Of a stretch of 64,000 nucleotides of DNA, positions 34,356 through 43,488 are shown piece after piece. The translations under genes were made by a program, and so were the position numbers. Within the stretch, counting starts at the first letter, position 1; each line of letters starts with the position of its first letter. The notes beneath the pieces were generated by a model. It was not told the origin of the DNA, made no database searches, and saw only the letters and a program-made list of their open reading frames with translations. Source of the DNA: Altericroceibacterium endophyticum (GTDB lineage Bacteria; Pseudomonadota; Alphaproteobacteria; Sphingomonadales; Sphingomonadaceae); NCBI RefSeq assembly GCF_009827595.1, contig NZ_WTYT01000001.1:434001-498000 (forward strand), given 5' to 3'.

Positions 34356-36874
34356 TGCACCAGCTCCCAGGGGCCATCTGATGCGCCCGGGGTGTCACCC
34401 TGGGTCCACCATTTGTTTTGCCACTGCTGGCCATCGTAGATCACGATCGTTCCAGCCTGATCGTAGACTTTCGAAGAGTTCCAGTTCTGAGGGGCGCCTT
34501 CGTCCGAGACGATAGCCTGCCAAACATCCGAGTTCCCGGGCTCATCACCCTGGGTCCACCACTTGTTTTCCCACTGCTGGCCATTGTAGATCACGATCGT
34601 TCCGGCCTGATCGTAGACTATCGAAGGGTTCCAGTTCTGGGGGCCGCCTCCGTCCGAGACGACGGCCTGCCAAACATCCGAGTTCCCCGGCTCGTCACCC
34701 TGGGTCCACCACTTGTTTTCCCACAATGCTCCGTTGTGCCGCACGGTTATCCCCGCACGATCGAAGATGACTGCATTATGCCATGTCAGGGGTTCGGTCG
34801 TTTCCGAACTGACGAGCTTCCAGGCTGATGATGCGCCAGGGACATCGGCACGGCTGTCCTGAAGGTTGCTCCAGATACGGCCTTCATGGCGGACCTGCAC
34901 ATCCAACATGACATAGTGGGTCAGCGCGTTCCAGATCAGGGGTTCAGTCGTCGTCGCTGAAATCAGAGCCCACGCTGCCCCGGTACCGGGTTCTTCACCC
35001 TGAGTGGCGTTTTCTGCGCGCCAATGACGGCTTTCGAAATCGACTTCGCTCCCCACCGGGTAGCTTCTCGACGCGTCCCATGGTGCATTCTGATCTTCAC
35101 CAGCCGAAACTAGCTCCCAGGCACCGGTGGCTCCGCCCGGAATGTCCTTACCTTCTGCCCACCATTTGTTCCTCCACAGGACATCATCGTAGATGACGAC
35201 GGTTCCCGGTGTGTCATACACCATTTGCGGATGCCAATTCAGCGGCTCATCCACCATCGAGCGTACAAGACGCCACGCGGCAGATTCACCAGGTATTTCG
35301 CCTCGCGTCCAATACGCATTGGCCCAGATACGGCCTTCATATTCCACTTGTGTTCCGGGGGTTTCATACGCCATTTGCGGATGCCAGTTCAGCGGTTCAT
35401 CCCCCGGAGAGCTGATCAGACGCCACGCAGCAGATTCACCGGGCACATCGCCCCGTGTCCAATAGGCATTGGCCCAGATATGGCCTTCATATTCCACTTC
35501 TGTTCCAGGAGTGTCATAGACATAACCCGGCTGCCAGGTGGGGCGCCAAGCGGACTCTCCGTCTTCGGACTCCACCCACACCCACGCATCTGTGACGCCG
35601 GGCTCATCGCCAACTGTCCACCATCTGTTGGCCCAAATCTGTCCGGAATAGCGAACTTTGGTTCCGGCCTGATCGTACACCTTCGTGGCAACCCATTCGT
35701 CGTCTGAACCGGGCTGTTCCGAGCCGCCGCCAGTTTCAGAATCCGGCTCATCTGCGGTCACCTGGCTCCATACATCCGCAGTGCCCGGTTCCTCGCCCTG
35801 GGTCCAAGCGCTGTTGGACCAGACCTTTCCTTCGTGCGAAACGTATGTACCGACGGTGCTATAGACGGTCTCGCTGTTCCAGGGCTCCACCGCACTTGGA
35901 TCGCGAGCGCCATATTCCTTCCAGACAGGGGCGTATCCGGGCTCCTCGCCTTGCGTCCAGCCCGTGCTCTGCCACATGCGACCGTCGTGCATCACGATCG
36001 TACCGGGCAGGTCGTATATGCGTGTCGGATCCCAGTCAGCAACCGCACCTGCACGATCGGCTTCGGGCTCAACCCAGACAGCGGCATATCCAGGTTCTTC
36101 GCCTTGCGTCCAGGCAGTGTTGCGCCAGGTGCGCCCGAGATGGCGAACAACCAAACCGATTTCGCTGTAAGTCTTGAGCTCGTCCCAGTTTTCAACGCCC
36201 GTGCTGTCGCGGCCTGTGGCTTTCCAGACAGCCGCGCGACCGGGTTCTTCGCCTTGTGTCCAAGCTGAATTTTCCCAGGTGAGACCATTGTGCTTCACCC
36301 GCAGACTAGGCTCTTCATAAATTGTCTGGCTGTTCCAGTCGGGCGTTGCATCGGAAGCATCGATATTCAGCGCCACCCAGGCAGATCCCTCGCCGGGACG
36401 CTCTCCTTGAGTCCACGCAATATTGCGCCAGCGCTTTCCCTGATAGGATACCACCTGCCCGATAGTGGAATAGACTTGGGTTGCATTCCAGGCATCGCGA
36501 GCCAGCGGCTCATCGCTTTCAGCAGGGGGCGTCGTACCGTCATCACTCATGACTGAAGGCGCCTCGGGGACATCTGATTTTGCAGTGATCCCGCCTTCGG
36601 CGCGGTCCGCGGGTATCGTATAGCCTAAGCCAGGAACATAGCCCTCCAGAGGGTAGTCACCGAGATCAAGCCAGTAAGTCGGATTGTCAGCCGGCGCCTT
36701 GTCCTTCGAAGGCTTTATCGCCCGATACCGACGTCCTTCGTAGATGACGACGGAACCGTAGCGATAATAGAACTGTTTGCTCCAGCCGGGAATGATCGAT
36801 TGCGCCTCTGCAGGACTCGACAAGCCAGCTACCAAAGCAAAAGCCAGCATATTGATAGGAAGTTTTCGGCTCAT
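34352..36874 (-). CDS. Secreted protein made of about 14 tandem CBM5/12-type chitin-binding modules
   Basis: An 840-residue protein with a signal peptide (MLAFALVAGLSSPAEAQ). After one degenerate module, about 14 modules of roughly 50 residues follow, each with the pattern W-x5-Y-x3-G-x-x-V-x-Y/H-x-G-x-x-W-x-N-x-W-W/A/Y-T-Q-G-E/D-x-P-G-x4-W (for example VYDQAGTIVIYNGQQWENKW and WTQGDEPGNSDVWQAIV). This is the CBM5/12 ChiC-type fold. The tryptophan pair varies: WW in the C-terminal modules, AW in modules 1-5, YW in 7-8. No catalytic domain is present. It likely binds chitin fibres as a scaffold or adhesin next to the chitinase and secretin genes. Confidence 0.87.
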   Translation of the reverse strand: MSRKLPINMLAFALVAGLSSPAEAQSIIPGWSKQFYYRYGSVVIYEGRRYRAIKPSKDKAPADNPTYWLDLGDYPLEGYVPGLGYTIPADRAEGGITAKSDVPEAPSVMSDDGTTPPAESDEPLARDAWNATQVYSTIGQVVSYQGKRWRNIAWTQGERPGEGSAWVALNIDASDATPDWNSQTIYEEPSLRVKHNGLTWENSAWTQGEEPGRAAVWKATGRDSTGVENWDELKTYSEIGLVVRHLGRTWRNTAWTQGEEPGYAAVWVEPEADRAGAVADWDPTRIYDLPGTIVMHDGRMWQSTGWTQGEEPGYAPVWKEYGARDPSAVEPWNSETVYSTVGTYVSHEGKVWSNSAWTQGEEPGTADVWSQVTADEPDSETGGGSEQPGSDDEWVATKVYDQAGTKVRYSGQIWANRWWTVGDEPGVTDAWVWVESEDGESAWRPTWQPGYVYDTPGTEVEYEGHIWANAYWTRGDVPGESAAWRLISSPGDEPLNWHPQMAYETPGTQVEYEGRIWANAYWTRGEIPGESAAWRLVRSMVDEPLNWHPQMVYDTPGTVVIYDDVLWRNKWWAEGKDIPGGATGAWELVSAGEDQNAPWDASRSYPVGSEVDFESRHWRAENATQGEEPGTGAAWALISATTTEPLIWNALTHYVMLDVQVRHEGRIWSNLQDSRADVPGASSAWKLVSSETTEPLTWHNAVIFDRAGITVRHNGALWENKWWTQGDEPGNSDVWQAVVSDGGGPQNWNPSIVYDQAGTIVIYNGQQWENKWWTQGDEPGNSDVWQAIVSDEGAPQNWNSSKVYDQAGTIVIYDGQQWQNKWWTQGDTPGASDGPWELVQ
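34397..34846. repeat. 150-bp DNA tandem repeats encoding the last CBM modules
   Basis: The segment beginning ACCCTGGGTCCACC on the plus strand recurs at 34397, 34547 and 34697, an exact 150-bp spacing, with long near-identical stretches between. A second pair with the same 150-bp spacing lies near 35300 and 35450. Recent duplication, or gene conversion, of module-sized units is the likely cause. Confidence 0.75.
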
Positions 36875-36972
36875 ATTGCCCTCCTTGTGTCGCAGTCGGT
36901 GACGGAGCGTTGATGAGGCATGAATTGGTTAGTAGCGGCTGAAACTCAGCAGCCTGTCTGGGGCAGCCGAAG

Positions 36973-37016
36973 GATGCTGGGGGCAGGCAGACTGTCGCCT
37001 GCCTGCCCCCAGCATC
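36973..37016 (-). terminator. 18-bp perfect stem-loop after the chitinase gene
   Basis: GATGCTGGGGGCAGGCAG (36973-36990) pairs perfectly with 36999-37016 around an 8-nt loop. It begins 3 nt after the chitinase stop codon. No T-run follows on the minus strand, so it may be a strong intercistronic processing or stability element that lets the chitinase message outlast the downstream CBM and secretin message. Confidence 0.75.
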
Positions 37017-37019
37017 TTC

Positions 37020-39476
37020 TTACTGCACTTCTTCCCAAACGGCGGCCACACCGGGCTCTTCACCCTGCGTCCACCACTTGCTCTTCCACTGCTTGCCATT
37101 GTGCGTCACAATGGTGCCCGCGCTGGCATAGGCACGGCCGGACTGCCACGCCTGAGGTCCAGTCGCCGCGGCCGAGGATGACGCCATTTCTTCCCAGACG
37201 GGCGAGTTGCCGGGCTCTTCACCCTGCGTCCACCACTTGTTCTTCCAGGTCGAACCGTTGTGCGAGACTATGGTGTCGGCTGCGGAATAGGCCGTGGTTG
37301 GCGACCATGCCGAGGTCGAAGACGGCGCGGCACTGTCAGTGGGCTGTGTGGCTCCACCCTGGGCAGCACTGTTGGCTGGCGCTGAGGTCGCGCCCCCGGA
37401 CACCTTCTCCCAAACCTGAGAAGCACCCGGCTCTTCGCCCTGAGTCCACCACTTGTTCGCCCAGATTGCGCCGTTGTACGAGACTTGCGTCCCATTCGTG
37501 GCATAGACGGCGCTGCTGCTCCAGCCTGCAACCCCGTCAACCGAGGCGCCAGTGGTTGGCGATGGCTGCGTGACCACTTCGGCAGGCTGCGTCGCCGGGT
37601 CTGTCGTTGCAGGGGGCGACGTTTCAACCGGCGTCTCGGTTGCAGGAGCGGTTGGAGCGGGAGTGGGAGTAGGCGTTGTCGGCTGAGACACCACAGCATT
37701 GCTCGTGTCGCTACCGCTATTCGCGGCGCTCGCGCTTGCAGCGCCTCCGCTCAGAACTGTATACTCTGAGGCACTCCCCAGCTTTGTCCAGTTCGCCTGC
37801 TCCCATGATTCACCCATGCTAGGGCAATTCGAGACCCAGCCTTTAGCCTCGTAAACAGAGCCGTCTTTGGAAAAGACCATGCCAGGCTTTATCGTGAGGC
37901 CTGATGCCATGTCGCACGCCGGAGCGTAGACATATGGCTTGTTCTTAGGCTGAACCGAAGTGACATTATGTCCGTAAGCCTGGTGAACAGCTTCGAGCAG
38001 CATGCCGTTGTCGTCATCGACCGTCCATGCGAACACCCCGCGCATATTATACTTCTTGGCCAGTTCAACACTGGCTTCGATGCCCTTGGGAGGGGTGAAG
38101 CTGATCACCTGTGTCTTGGCAGGATTCCAAAGCAGGCCAGCGCCATATTCAGGATAATAGTGTGCTGACCAGCCGTTGATGCCTTTGCCTTCAGGTCCGA
38201 TATAGTTCGTATAAAGGTCGAAATAGGAAAAGCTGCCATCTTCGATCGTGCCGCCTGGGCCAGCCCCTTTCGAGGGTGCTCCGACTAGAGAAGCAGCATC
38301 GGATGCCACCACGTTGCCATGCGAGCGGCCATAGAACGCAAGTCCCATTGCCACCTTGGAGAAGTCTGTGATGCCATGTTCATCACGAAGAAGTTTCAGC
38401 ACATATTCGACGCCCAGCGGCGATTTACCGTCATTGATCGCAGCATTGAAACCAACGGCATTGTCCCATGACCCGCTAAAGTCATAGCTCATGAGACCAA
38501 GACGGTCGATATACGGCAGCATTTGAGCGATTTTTGCGCTCAACCCAAAATTGTCGAGCTTGTCAGGGCCGACGCCGATCGCCGTGGTGAGTTCGTAGCT
38601 GCGCTGGTTCTTTTCACCCAGCGCATCGAGAGCTTCGCGAAGCTCTTTGACCAGCGCGACATAATTGCTGCCGTCAACCGAGGCATCACCCACACCAGCA
38701 TCCGCACCGAGGCCACCAGGGAATTCCCAGTCGATATCGACCCCGTCAACGAAGCCCATAACCGGATCATCCAACCAGGCGACCACCGAGTCTATGAACT
38801 TCTTGCGCTTCTGGGGCGACTTGGTCATTTCGAAGAACGGACGGGAATAGCTCCAGCCGCCAAGCGACCAGACTACCTTCAAGTCAGGATTGCGGTTCTT
38901 CCACGCAATCATGCCTTGAATTTCACCCTCATAGGCGTTGCCATTGCTATCGGTGTAACCCCGATCCCAATAGGCCCAATTGTCATCCACGAACGATACT
39001 TCACCGTTCGAAAGAGACGCCGAACCACCACGATTGAGCAGTGATTGGGAGAGATAGTAGGCACCGTTGCTGTTGTCTCTGCCGAGATCCTGGCAGCTCG
39101 ACTTCAGGCCGGCGCCGTTGGAATAGGCGGCCGGGTTTTCCCCGCAGATGCCGCCAAAGGCCACATAGACATGCGTAAGACGCTCAACAGGAACCTGATG
39201 CGGCGCATAATCACGACCGCCATAGACGCCCCAACTCGCATAATAAGCGCCAACTTCGCGATTTTCTGGAACGTCATAGTGACGATTCTTGTAGTATGTC
39301 GTGCGCGCCTTGTTGGTGGCGACGCCATCGGCGACAGGCGCTTCAGGGGCCATCGTCCCGACACCATCCTCTACCACTGTCTGCGCTGAGGCTACAGACA
39401 TCAGGGAGGAACTGGCCATCATGAGTGACAGCATGCCAGCTGCGGCCGTGAAGCATTTTCCAGTTTTTTTATTCAT
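37020..39476 (-). CDS. Secreted GH18 chitinase with three C-terminal CBM5/12 modules
   Basis: An 818-residue secreted enzyme hydrolysing chitin. The ATG at 39476 with AGGG upstream is chosen over a TTG at 39494. A signal peptide (to ASA-QT) is followed by the GH18 barrel: VGAYYASWGVYGGRDY, KVVWSLGGWSYSRPFF, then the catalytic DGVDIDWEFPGG with the acid Glu at about residue 251, and AMGLAFYGRSHG and GVFAWTVDDDNGML near the end. A ricin-like or small CBM segment, a Pro/Thr/Ala-rich linker, and three CBM5/12 modules with NKWWTQGEEPG and SKWWTQGEEPG complete it. It is the first gene of the operon with the CBM-array and secretin genes. Confidence 0.93.
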   Translation of the reverse strand: MNKKTGKCFTAAAGMLSLMMASSSLMSVASAQTVVEDGVGTMAPEAPVADGVATNKARTTYYKNRHYDVPENREVGAYYASWGVYGGRDYAPHQVPVERLTHVYVAFGGICGENPAAYSNGAGLKSSCQDLGRDNSNGAYYLSQSLLNRGGSASLSNGEVSFVDDNWAYWDRGYTDSNGNAYEGEIQGMIAWKNRNPDLKVVWSLGGWSYSRPFFEMTKSPQKRKKFIDSVVAWLDDPVMGFVDGVDIDWEFPGGLGADAGVGDASVDGSNYVALVKELREALDALGEKNQRSYELTTAIGVGPDKLDNFGLSAKIAQMLPYIDRLGLMSYDFSGSWDNAVGFNAAINDGKSPLGVEYVLKLLRDEHGITDFSKVAMGLAFYGRSHGNVVASDAASLVGAPSKGAGPGGTIEDGSFSYFDLYTNYIGPEGKGINGWSAHYYPEYGAGLLWNPAKTQVISFTPPKGIEASVELAKKYNMRGVFAWTVDDDNGMLLEAVHQAYGHNVTSVQPKNKPYVYAPACDMASGLTIKPGMVFSKDGSVYEAKGWVSNCPSMGESWEQANWTKLGSASEYTVLSGGAASASAANSGSDTSNAVVSQPTTPTPTPAPTAPATETPVETSPPATTDPATQPAEVVTQPSPTTGASVDGVAGWSSSAVYATNGTQVSYNGAIWANKWWTQGEEPGASQVWEKVSGGATSAPANSAAQGGATQPTDSAAPSSTSAWSPTTAYSAADTIVSHNGSTWKNKWWTQGEEPGNSPVWEEMASSSAAATGPQAWQSGRAYASAGTIVTHNGKQWKSKWWTQGEEPGVAAVWEEVQ

Positions 39477-40408
39477 AACATTCACCCTGTTCAATTACTC
39501 TTTGACCGAAGAGAATTTGGAGAATCTCGAGTTATCCTTGCAGCCAGTGTCACGGCTCCACAAAATTGGAGAACCCTTCTCGCTTTTTTCACTCTAATTG
39601 TATAAATTAATTGTGAAATCATTCCTTAGAGTTAAATACTTAGTCGACACTCTCCGGAAATTTTGAAGTAATGCCAATTAAGTGTCTAAATACTAACTCC
39701 ATGAAAAACGCGCGGATACTAAGACCCTCCACATAGAGCACGCGAACATAAACATTAACCATTCAAGCAACTGAATTCCCTGTATTCATGTCGTCACCAG
39801 TGGCCGTCGATTACCGCGTTTTGCAGACATTTTCGGCGATGGAGATGAATGGCTGGGGCGGGAGAATCGGGAGCGGCGACGGCCAGCTCGATCCGGCAAA
39901 AAGGCTGGCCCGAGCCCGTCGAAACGGATCGGTTTATTTGAGCGGTTCTTCTTGATGGCCACAGGCCGCTGAAGTCAGTCAGCCGCTCTTCCATCAGGCG
40001 GCGCCTTAAGGAGCGCGCATGCTGGTGTGTTCGTCGTCAGCTTTTTATGAGCAGACGCTTCTCCAATGTCAGATCAGCCAGGCATTACTTCAGATCACAA
40101 CCTGCATCTTCAGCAGAGTGAGGCCTTTGGCATTGCTCACCTCTTGGCAATCCGCAGCACATTCATGACGTTGAAGACGAAAAGAGAACCGATTGAGCAT
40201 AGACGACATCCTCCACAGAGGTGGATCTCACGCCCTCATAGGAAATTAAGGATTTGAAATTTGGCGGATATTTGGCGCGCGCAAGCTGCGCCATCGAAAG
40301 GCCTAATGTCGGCGCCAAGCTTGATATCTGGCTCGTCGCCGCTAGGAAGCTCCCCTATCCATCGCTGCAACCAATCCTCGGCTATTCGCCGAAAAAGAGA
40401 TTTTCCTG
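39477..40408. other. Long intergenic region upstream of the chitinase
   Basis: About 930 bp without a supported gene. The part next to the chitinase (about 39500-39780) is AT-rich and holds candidate promoter elements on the minus strand (for example a TACAAT box near 39600). The rest, to the BCCT gene, has short open frames that I could not relate to any family, perhaps remnants. Confidence 0.5.
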
Positions 40409-42079
40409 ATGTCGTCCGAACCCGATGCGCCGATCGCGCCCCCGCTTGTTGACCTGCCGATATCCACGGCTGACAGCGGGTTTTACGACGGCTTCAGTCG
40501 GGAGGTGACAATCCCGGCAAAAATCATCGTCACTCTGCTGATCATCTGGGCGATTTTCTTTCCCGTAAATGCGGCAGACACGCTCGCCGAGGTAAACAGT
40601 TCAATCATCCGAGAATTTGCCGGATGGTACATCTATCTCGTGGCCGCCATCATGGTAACATGTCTTGCGCTTGCCATCGTCCCGATGAGCGGCAAGCTGA
40701 AAATCGGGCTCGAGGATGAGGAACCCGAATTCTCGCGACTCTCATGGTTTTCCATGCTGTTCGGCGCTGGCATCGGGATCGGCATGCTTACTTATGCCGT
40801 GGGCGAGCCGCTGGCGCATTTTTCCAACAATCCGGCGATCATCGATGGCAGTGTCGCGGCGCGTTCGGCCGATGCGGTGCCTTCCGCCTATCTCTACACC
40901 TTTTTGCATTGGGGCATTGCCGCTTGGGCAACCTACGCGCTGGTTGGCCTCGCGATCGGCTACGTTGCCTATCGACGCGGCCTGCCACTGACGATCCGTT
41001 CTGCATTGGCGCCGATTTTCGGCAAGGCGATGTCCGGTGTTGCCGGTCATTTCGTCGACATCGTCGCCGTTGTCGCCACGCTTCTGGGCATCGCGGTGAC
41101 GATGGGCCTCGGCGTTGAGCAATTCATTGCGGGGTTGGCGAGGCTCGGGGCTTCGGACTGGCTGCTCGACAGCGACGGAAGCGCATCCGCTTTGGCCATC
41201 ATTGTCTCGCTCGTTTTGCTCGTCGGCGCCTCCACGCTCAGCGCGCTTTCCGGGGTTGGCAAGGGCATCAAATGGCTGTCGAATATCAATCTGGTCCTCT
41301 CTTTCGCATTGCTGGCCCTGTTTCTGTTCGTGGGCTCCGGTCTTTTTGGTCTCGACCTGCTCGTGCGTTCTATCTGGAATTACGTCGTCGAAATCGTGCC
41401 GACCTCGATTACCCATTTCACGCCAGACGGCAGCGCGATCGGCGATGCCCTATCGCAATGGCAACTCGACTGGACCATCTTCTACTGGGCCTGGTGGGTC
41501 GCATTCGCTCCCTTTGTCGGCATGTTCGTGGCCCGCGTTTCGCGCGGTCGAACGATCCGCGAATATGTGCTGGGCGTAATCATCGCGCCTTCTCTGCTCT
41601 GTTTCGTCTGGATGGCGCTTGCCGGAGGCACTGCGATTCAGCTGGAATTGAACGGCGCGGCGCAGGGGCAGATTCTCGCTGCCTCGATTTCCGATCAGCT
41701 CTTCGCCACTCTTTCGGTGATGCTCGGGCCGATCGCCATGATAGTGGTAACGGGATTTGTTGTAATCCTGCTGATAACCTACCTCATCACATCGGCGGAC
41801 AGCGCGATCCTTATCGTCAATACGATCAATGGAGCGGGAGAGAGCGAAGGCCGCAGGCGGCGGCATATCATCTTCTGGGGCGTAGCACTGGCGCTGATCG
41901 TGGGCAGCATGCTCATCCTTGGCGGGATTGATGCAATCAGGGTTACGATGATAATCGGTGCGCTTCCATTCTCCTTCGTCACTGCACTCATGCTGGTATC
42001 GATCATCAAGGCGGTGGTGTTCGATCTTATTCGCATGCACCACGGCATTGCCGCGACGACGGACGATATAGACGCCTAG
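40409..42079 (+). CDS. BCCT-family transporter (betaine/carnitine/choline type)
   Basis: A 556-residue inner-membrane protein with about 12 helices. The BCCT hallmarks are FGAGIGIGMLTYAVGEPLAH (the glycine-rich helix that lines the cation site) and TIFYWAWWVAFAPFVGMFVA followed by RVSRGRTIREYVLGVI. It should take up quaternary-ammonium or related osmolytes with Na+ or H+. The family's aromatic box is not fully conserved to my reading, so the substrate is open. It lies alone, followed by an MFS gene after 98 bp. Confidence 0.92.
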   Translation: MSSEPDAPIAPPLVDLPISTADSGFYDGFSREVTIPAKIIVTLLIIWAIFFPVNAADTLAEVNSSIIREFAGWYIYLVAAIMVTCLALAIVPMSGKLKIGLEDEEPEFSRLSWFSMLFGAGIGIGMLTYAVGEPLAHFSNNPAIIDGSVAARSADAVPSAYLYTFLHWGIAAWATYALVGLAIGYVAYRRGLPLTIRSALAPIFGKAMSGVAGHFVDIVAVVATLLGIAVTMGLGVEQFIAGLARLGASDWLLDSDGSASALAIIVSLVLLVGASTLSALSGVGKGIKWLSNINLVLSFALLALFLFVGSGLFGLDLLVRSIWNYVVEIVPTSITHFTPDGSAIGDALSQWQLDWTIFYWAWWVAFAPFVGMFVARVSRGRTIREYVLGVIIAPSLLCFVWMALAGGTAIQLELNGAAQGQILAASISDQLFATLSVMLGPIAMIVVTGFVVILLITYLITSADSAILIVNTINGAGESEGRRRRHIIFWGVALALIVGSMLILGGIDAIRVTMIIGALPFSFVTALMLVSIIKAVVFDLIRMHHGIAATTDDIDA

Positions 42080-42177
42080 CTGGATACGCATGGCCAATCA
42101 CAAGCGATGACAGCCTATGATACGATAGTATTATTAGGCACTGTCAGACAGAACACGATGCCGCTAAAGGGCGGGTC

Positions 42178-43398
42178 ATGTTCACCTCGCTCGTCTCTGT
42201 TCGAACCCTGCTCGTCGCGATTTTCGTCATCATGGCGGGCGGTGGTTTTCTATCGACCCTGATCTCGGTCCGGCTTGAGGCGCAGGGTGCGAATGCGTTC
42301 ACGATCGGTCTGGTCGCAGCGGCCTATTTTGCCGGAATCACGATCGGGTCCGTACGGGTGCCTCAGCTGATTGCGAGGGTCGGCCATATTCGATCATTCG
42401 CCGCCTTCGTCTCGCTGTTCTCGGCGAGCAGCCTTGCCTACTCAATCACTATGAGCGCCCCGGTCTGGGGCATGTTGCGACTTGTCGATGGCTTTATGAT
42501 GGCCGGCGTCTTCGTCTGTCTGGAAAGCTGGCTCAACCGGCAAGCGAGTGCGACCACCCGCAGCTCGATCCTGGCGGCCTACATGATCGCGCTTTATGGT
42601 GGACAGGCGCTGGGTCAGTTCCTGCTCAACCTTGGCACGCAGCAGCCCAGCCTGCCCTTTGTGATAGCCGCTATCCTGCTGTCGCTGTCGGTCGTCCCAG
42701 TGGCGCTGACCAAGATCGACCAACCGCAAATGGAGCATATCGCCCCGTTCTCGCTTCGGCGTCTTTATGACGCCTCGCCACTCGGAGTGATCGGAGTGCT
42801 GACCACCGGCGCCATTCTCGGCGCATTTTATGCGATGGGCGCGGTTTTCATCCAGCGGCTCGGGATGGGATTGGCCGAAGTGGCCTTCTTCACATCCTGC
42901 GTCATTGGCGGCGGTGTCGCACTGCAATGGCCGCTCGGGCTCCTCTCCGATCGGTTCGACCGACGGACGGTGATAATCGGCTGCATGGGCATCGTGCTTG
43001 CCATAAGCATCGTGCTTTCCTTCTTTTCCCAGCCAAGCGCCCTCCTCTTCGTACTCGGTACCCTGTTTGGCGGGTTTGCCTTTGCTCTTTATCCATTGTG
43101 CGTGGCCCACTCGAACGATCATCTGACGGAGGAGCAACGCGTTGGTGCAAGCAGCGGTCTGGTGCTTACCTATTCTGCTGGCGCGGTCGTCGGCCCGATG
43201 ATCGCGTCAGCCGGCATGCAAGTGCTGGGCGTTCGCGGCCTGTTTGCAACCATGTCCGCCTTTGCCCTGGTCGGTACGCTTTTCGCGTTATGGCGCGCGA
43301 TCGTTGGCAAGCCAGTCAGTGCCGAGGACCAGGGGGCGTTCCAGTCACTGCCCAGAACCACGCCCATGGTCGCGGTGCTGGAAGTCGAAGAAGAATAA
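42178..43398 (+). CDS. MFS transporter (YcaD/UPF-type)
   Basis: A 406-residue 12-helix permease: VIMAGGGFLSTLISVRLEAQ, then FTIGLVAAAYFAGITIGSVR and a central loop, LEDR-type WPLGLLSDRFDRRTVII with the DRxxRR cytoplasmic motif, and ALYPLCVAHSNDHLTEEQRV. The combination resembles the YcaD-like group of uncharacterised MFS transporters. It is convergent with the TpsB gene. Substrate unknown. Confidence 0.87.
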   Translation: MFTSLVSVRTLLVAIFVIMAGGGFLSTLISVRLEAQGANAFTIGLVAAAYFAGITIGSVRVPQLIARVGHIRSFAAFVSLFSASSLAYSITMSAPVWGMLRLVDGFMMAGVFVCLESWLNRQASATTRSSILAAYMIALYGGQALGQFLLNLGTQQPSLPFVIAAILLSLSVVPVALTKIDQPQMEHIAPFSLRRLYDASPLGVIGVLTTGAILGAFYAMGAVFIQRLGMGLAEVAFFTSCVIGGGVALQWPLGLLSDRFDRRTVIIGCMGIVLAISIVLSFFSQPSALLFVLGTLFGGFAFALYPLCVAHSNDHLTEEQRVGASSGLVLTYSAGAVVGPMIASAGMQVLGVRGLFATMSAFALVGTLFALWRAIVGKPVSAEDQGAFQSLPRTTPMVAVLEVEEE

Positions 43399-43488
43399 GC
43401 GCGCGATGGAACGGGCTGTTCTCGCACATAAGGGAGCGTACTCGTTGGAAACGAACACGCAAGGCTGCGTTTCAGGATCGTCCTTCGA

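Noticed and set aside
34397-35465. The 150-bp periodic repeats as a CRISPR array
   Set aside because: The repeats are in an open frame, encode CBM modules, are too long and have related rather than unique spacers. No CRISPR array was seen in the window.
39794-39994. A 66-codon frame upstream of the chitinase
   Set aside because: No motif, no ribosome-binding site, and no recognisable relation to a known family in any of the frames here.
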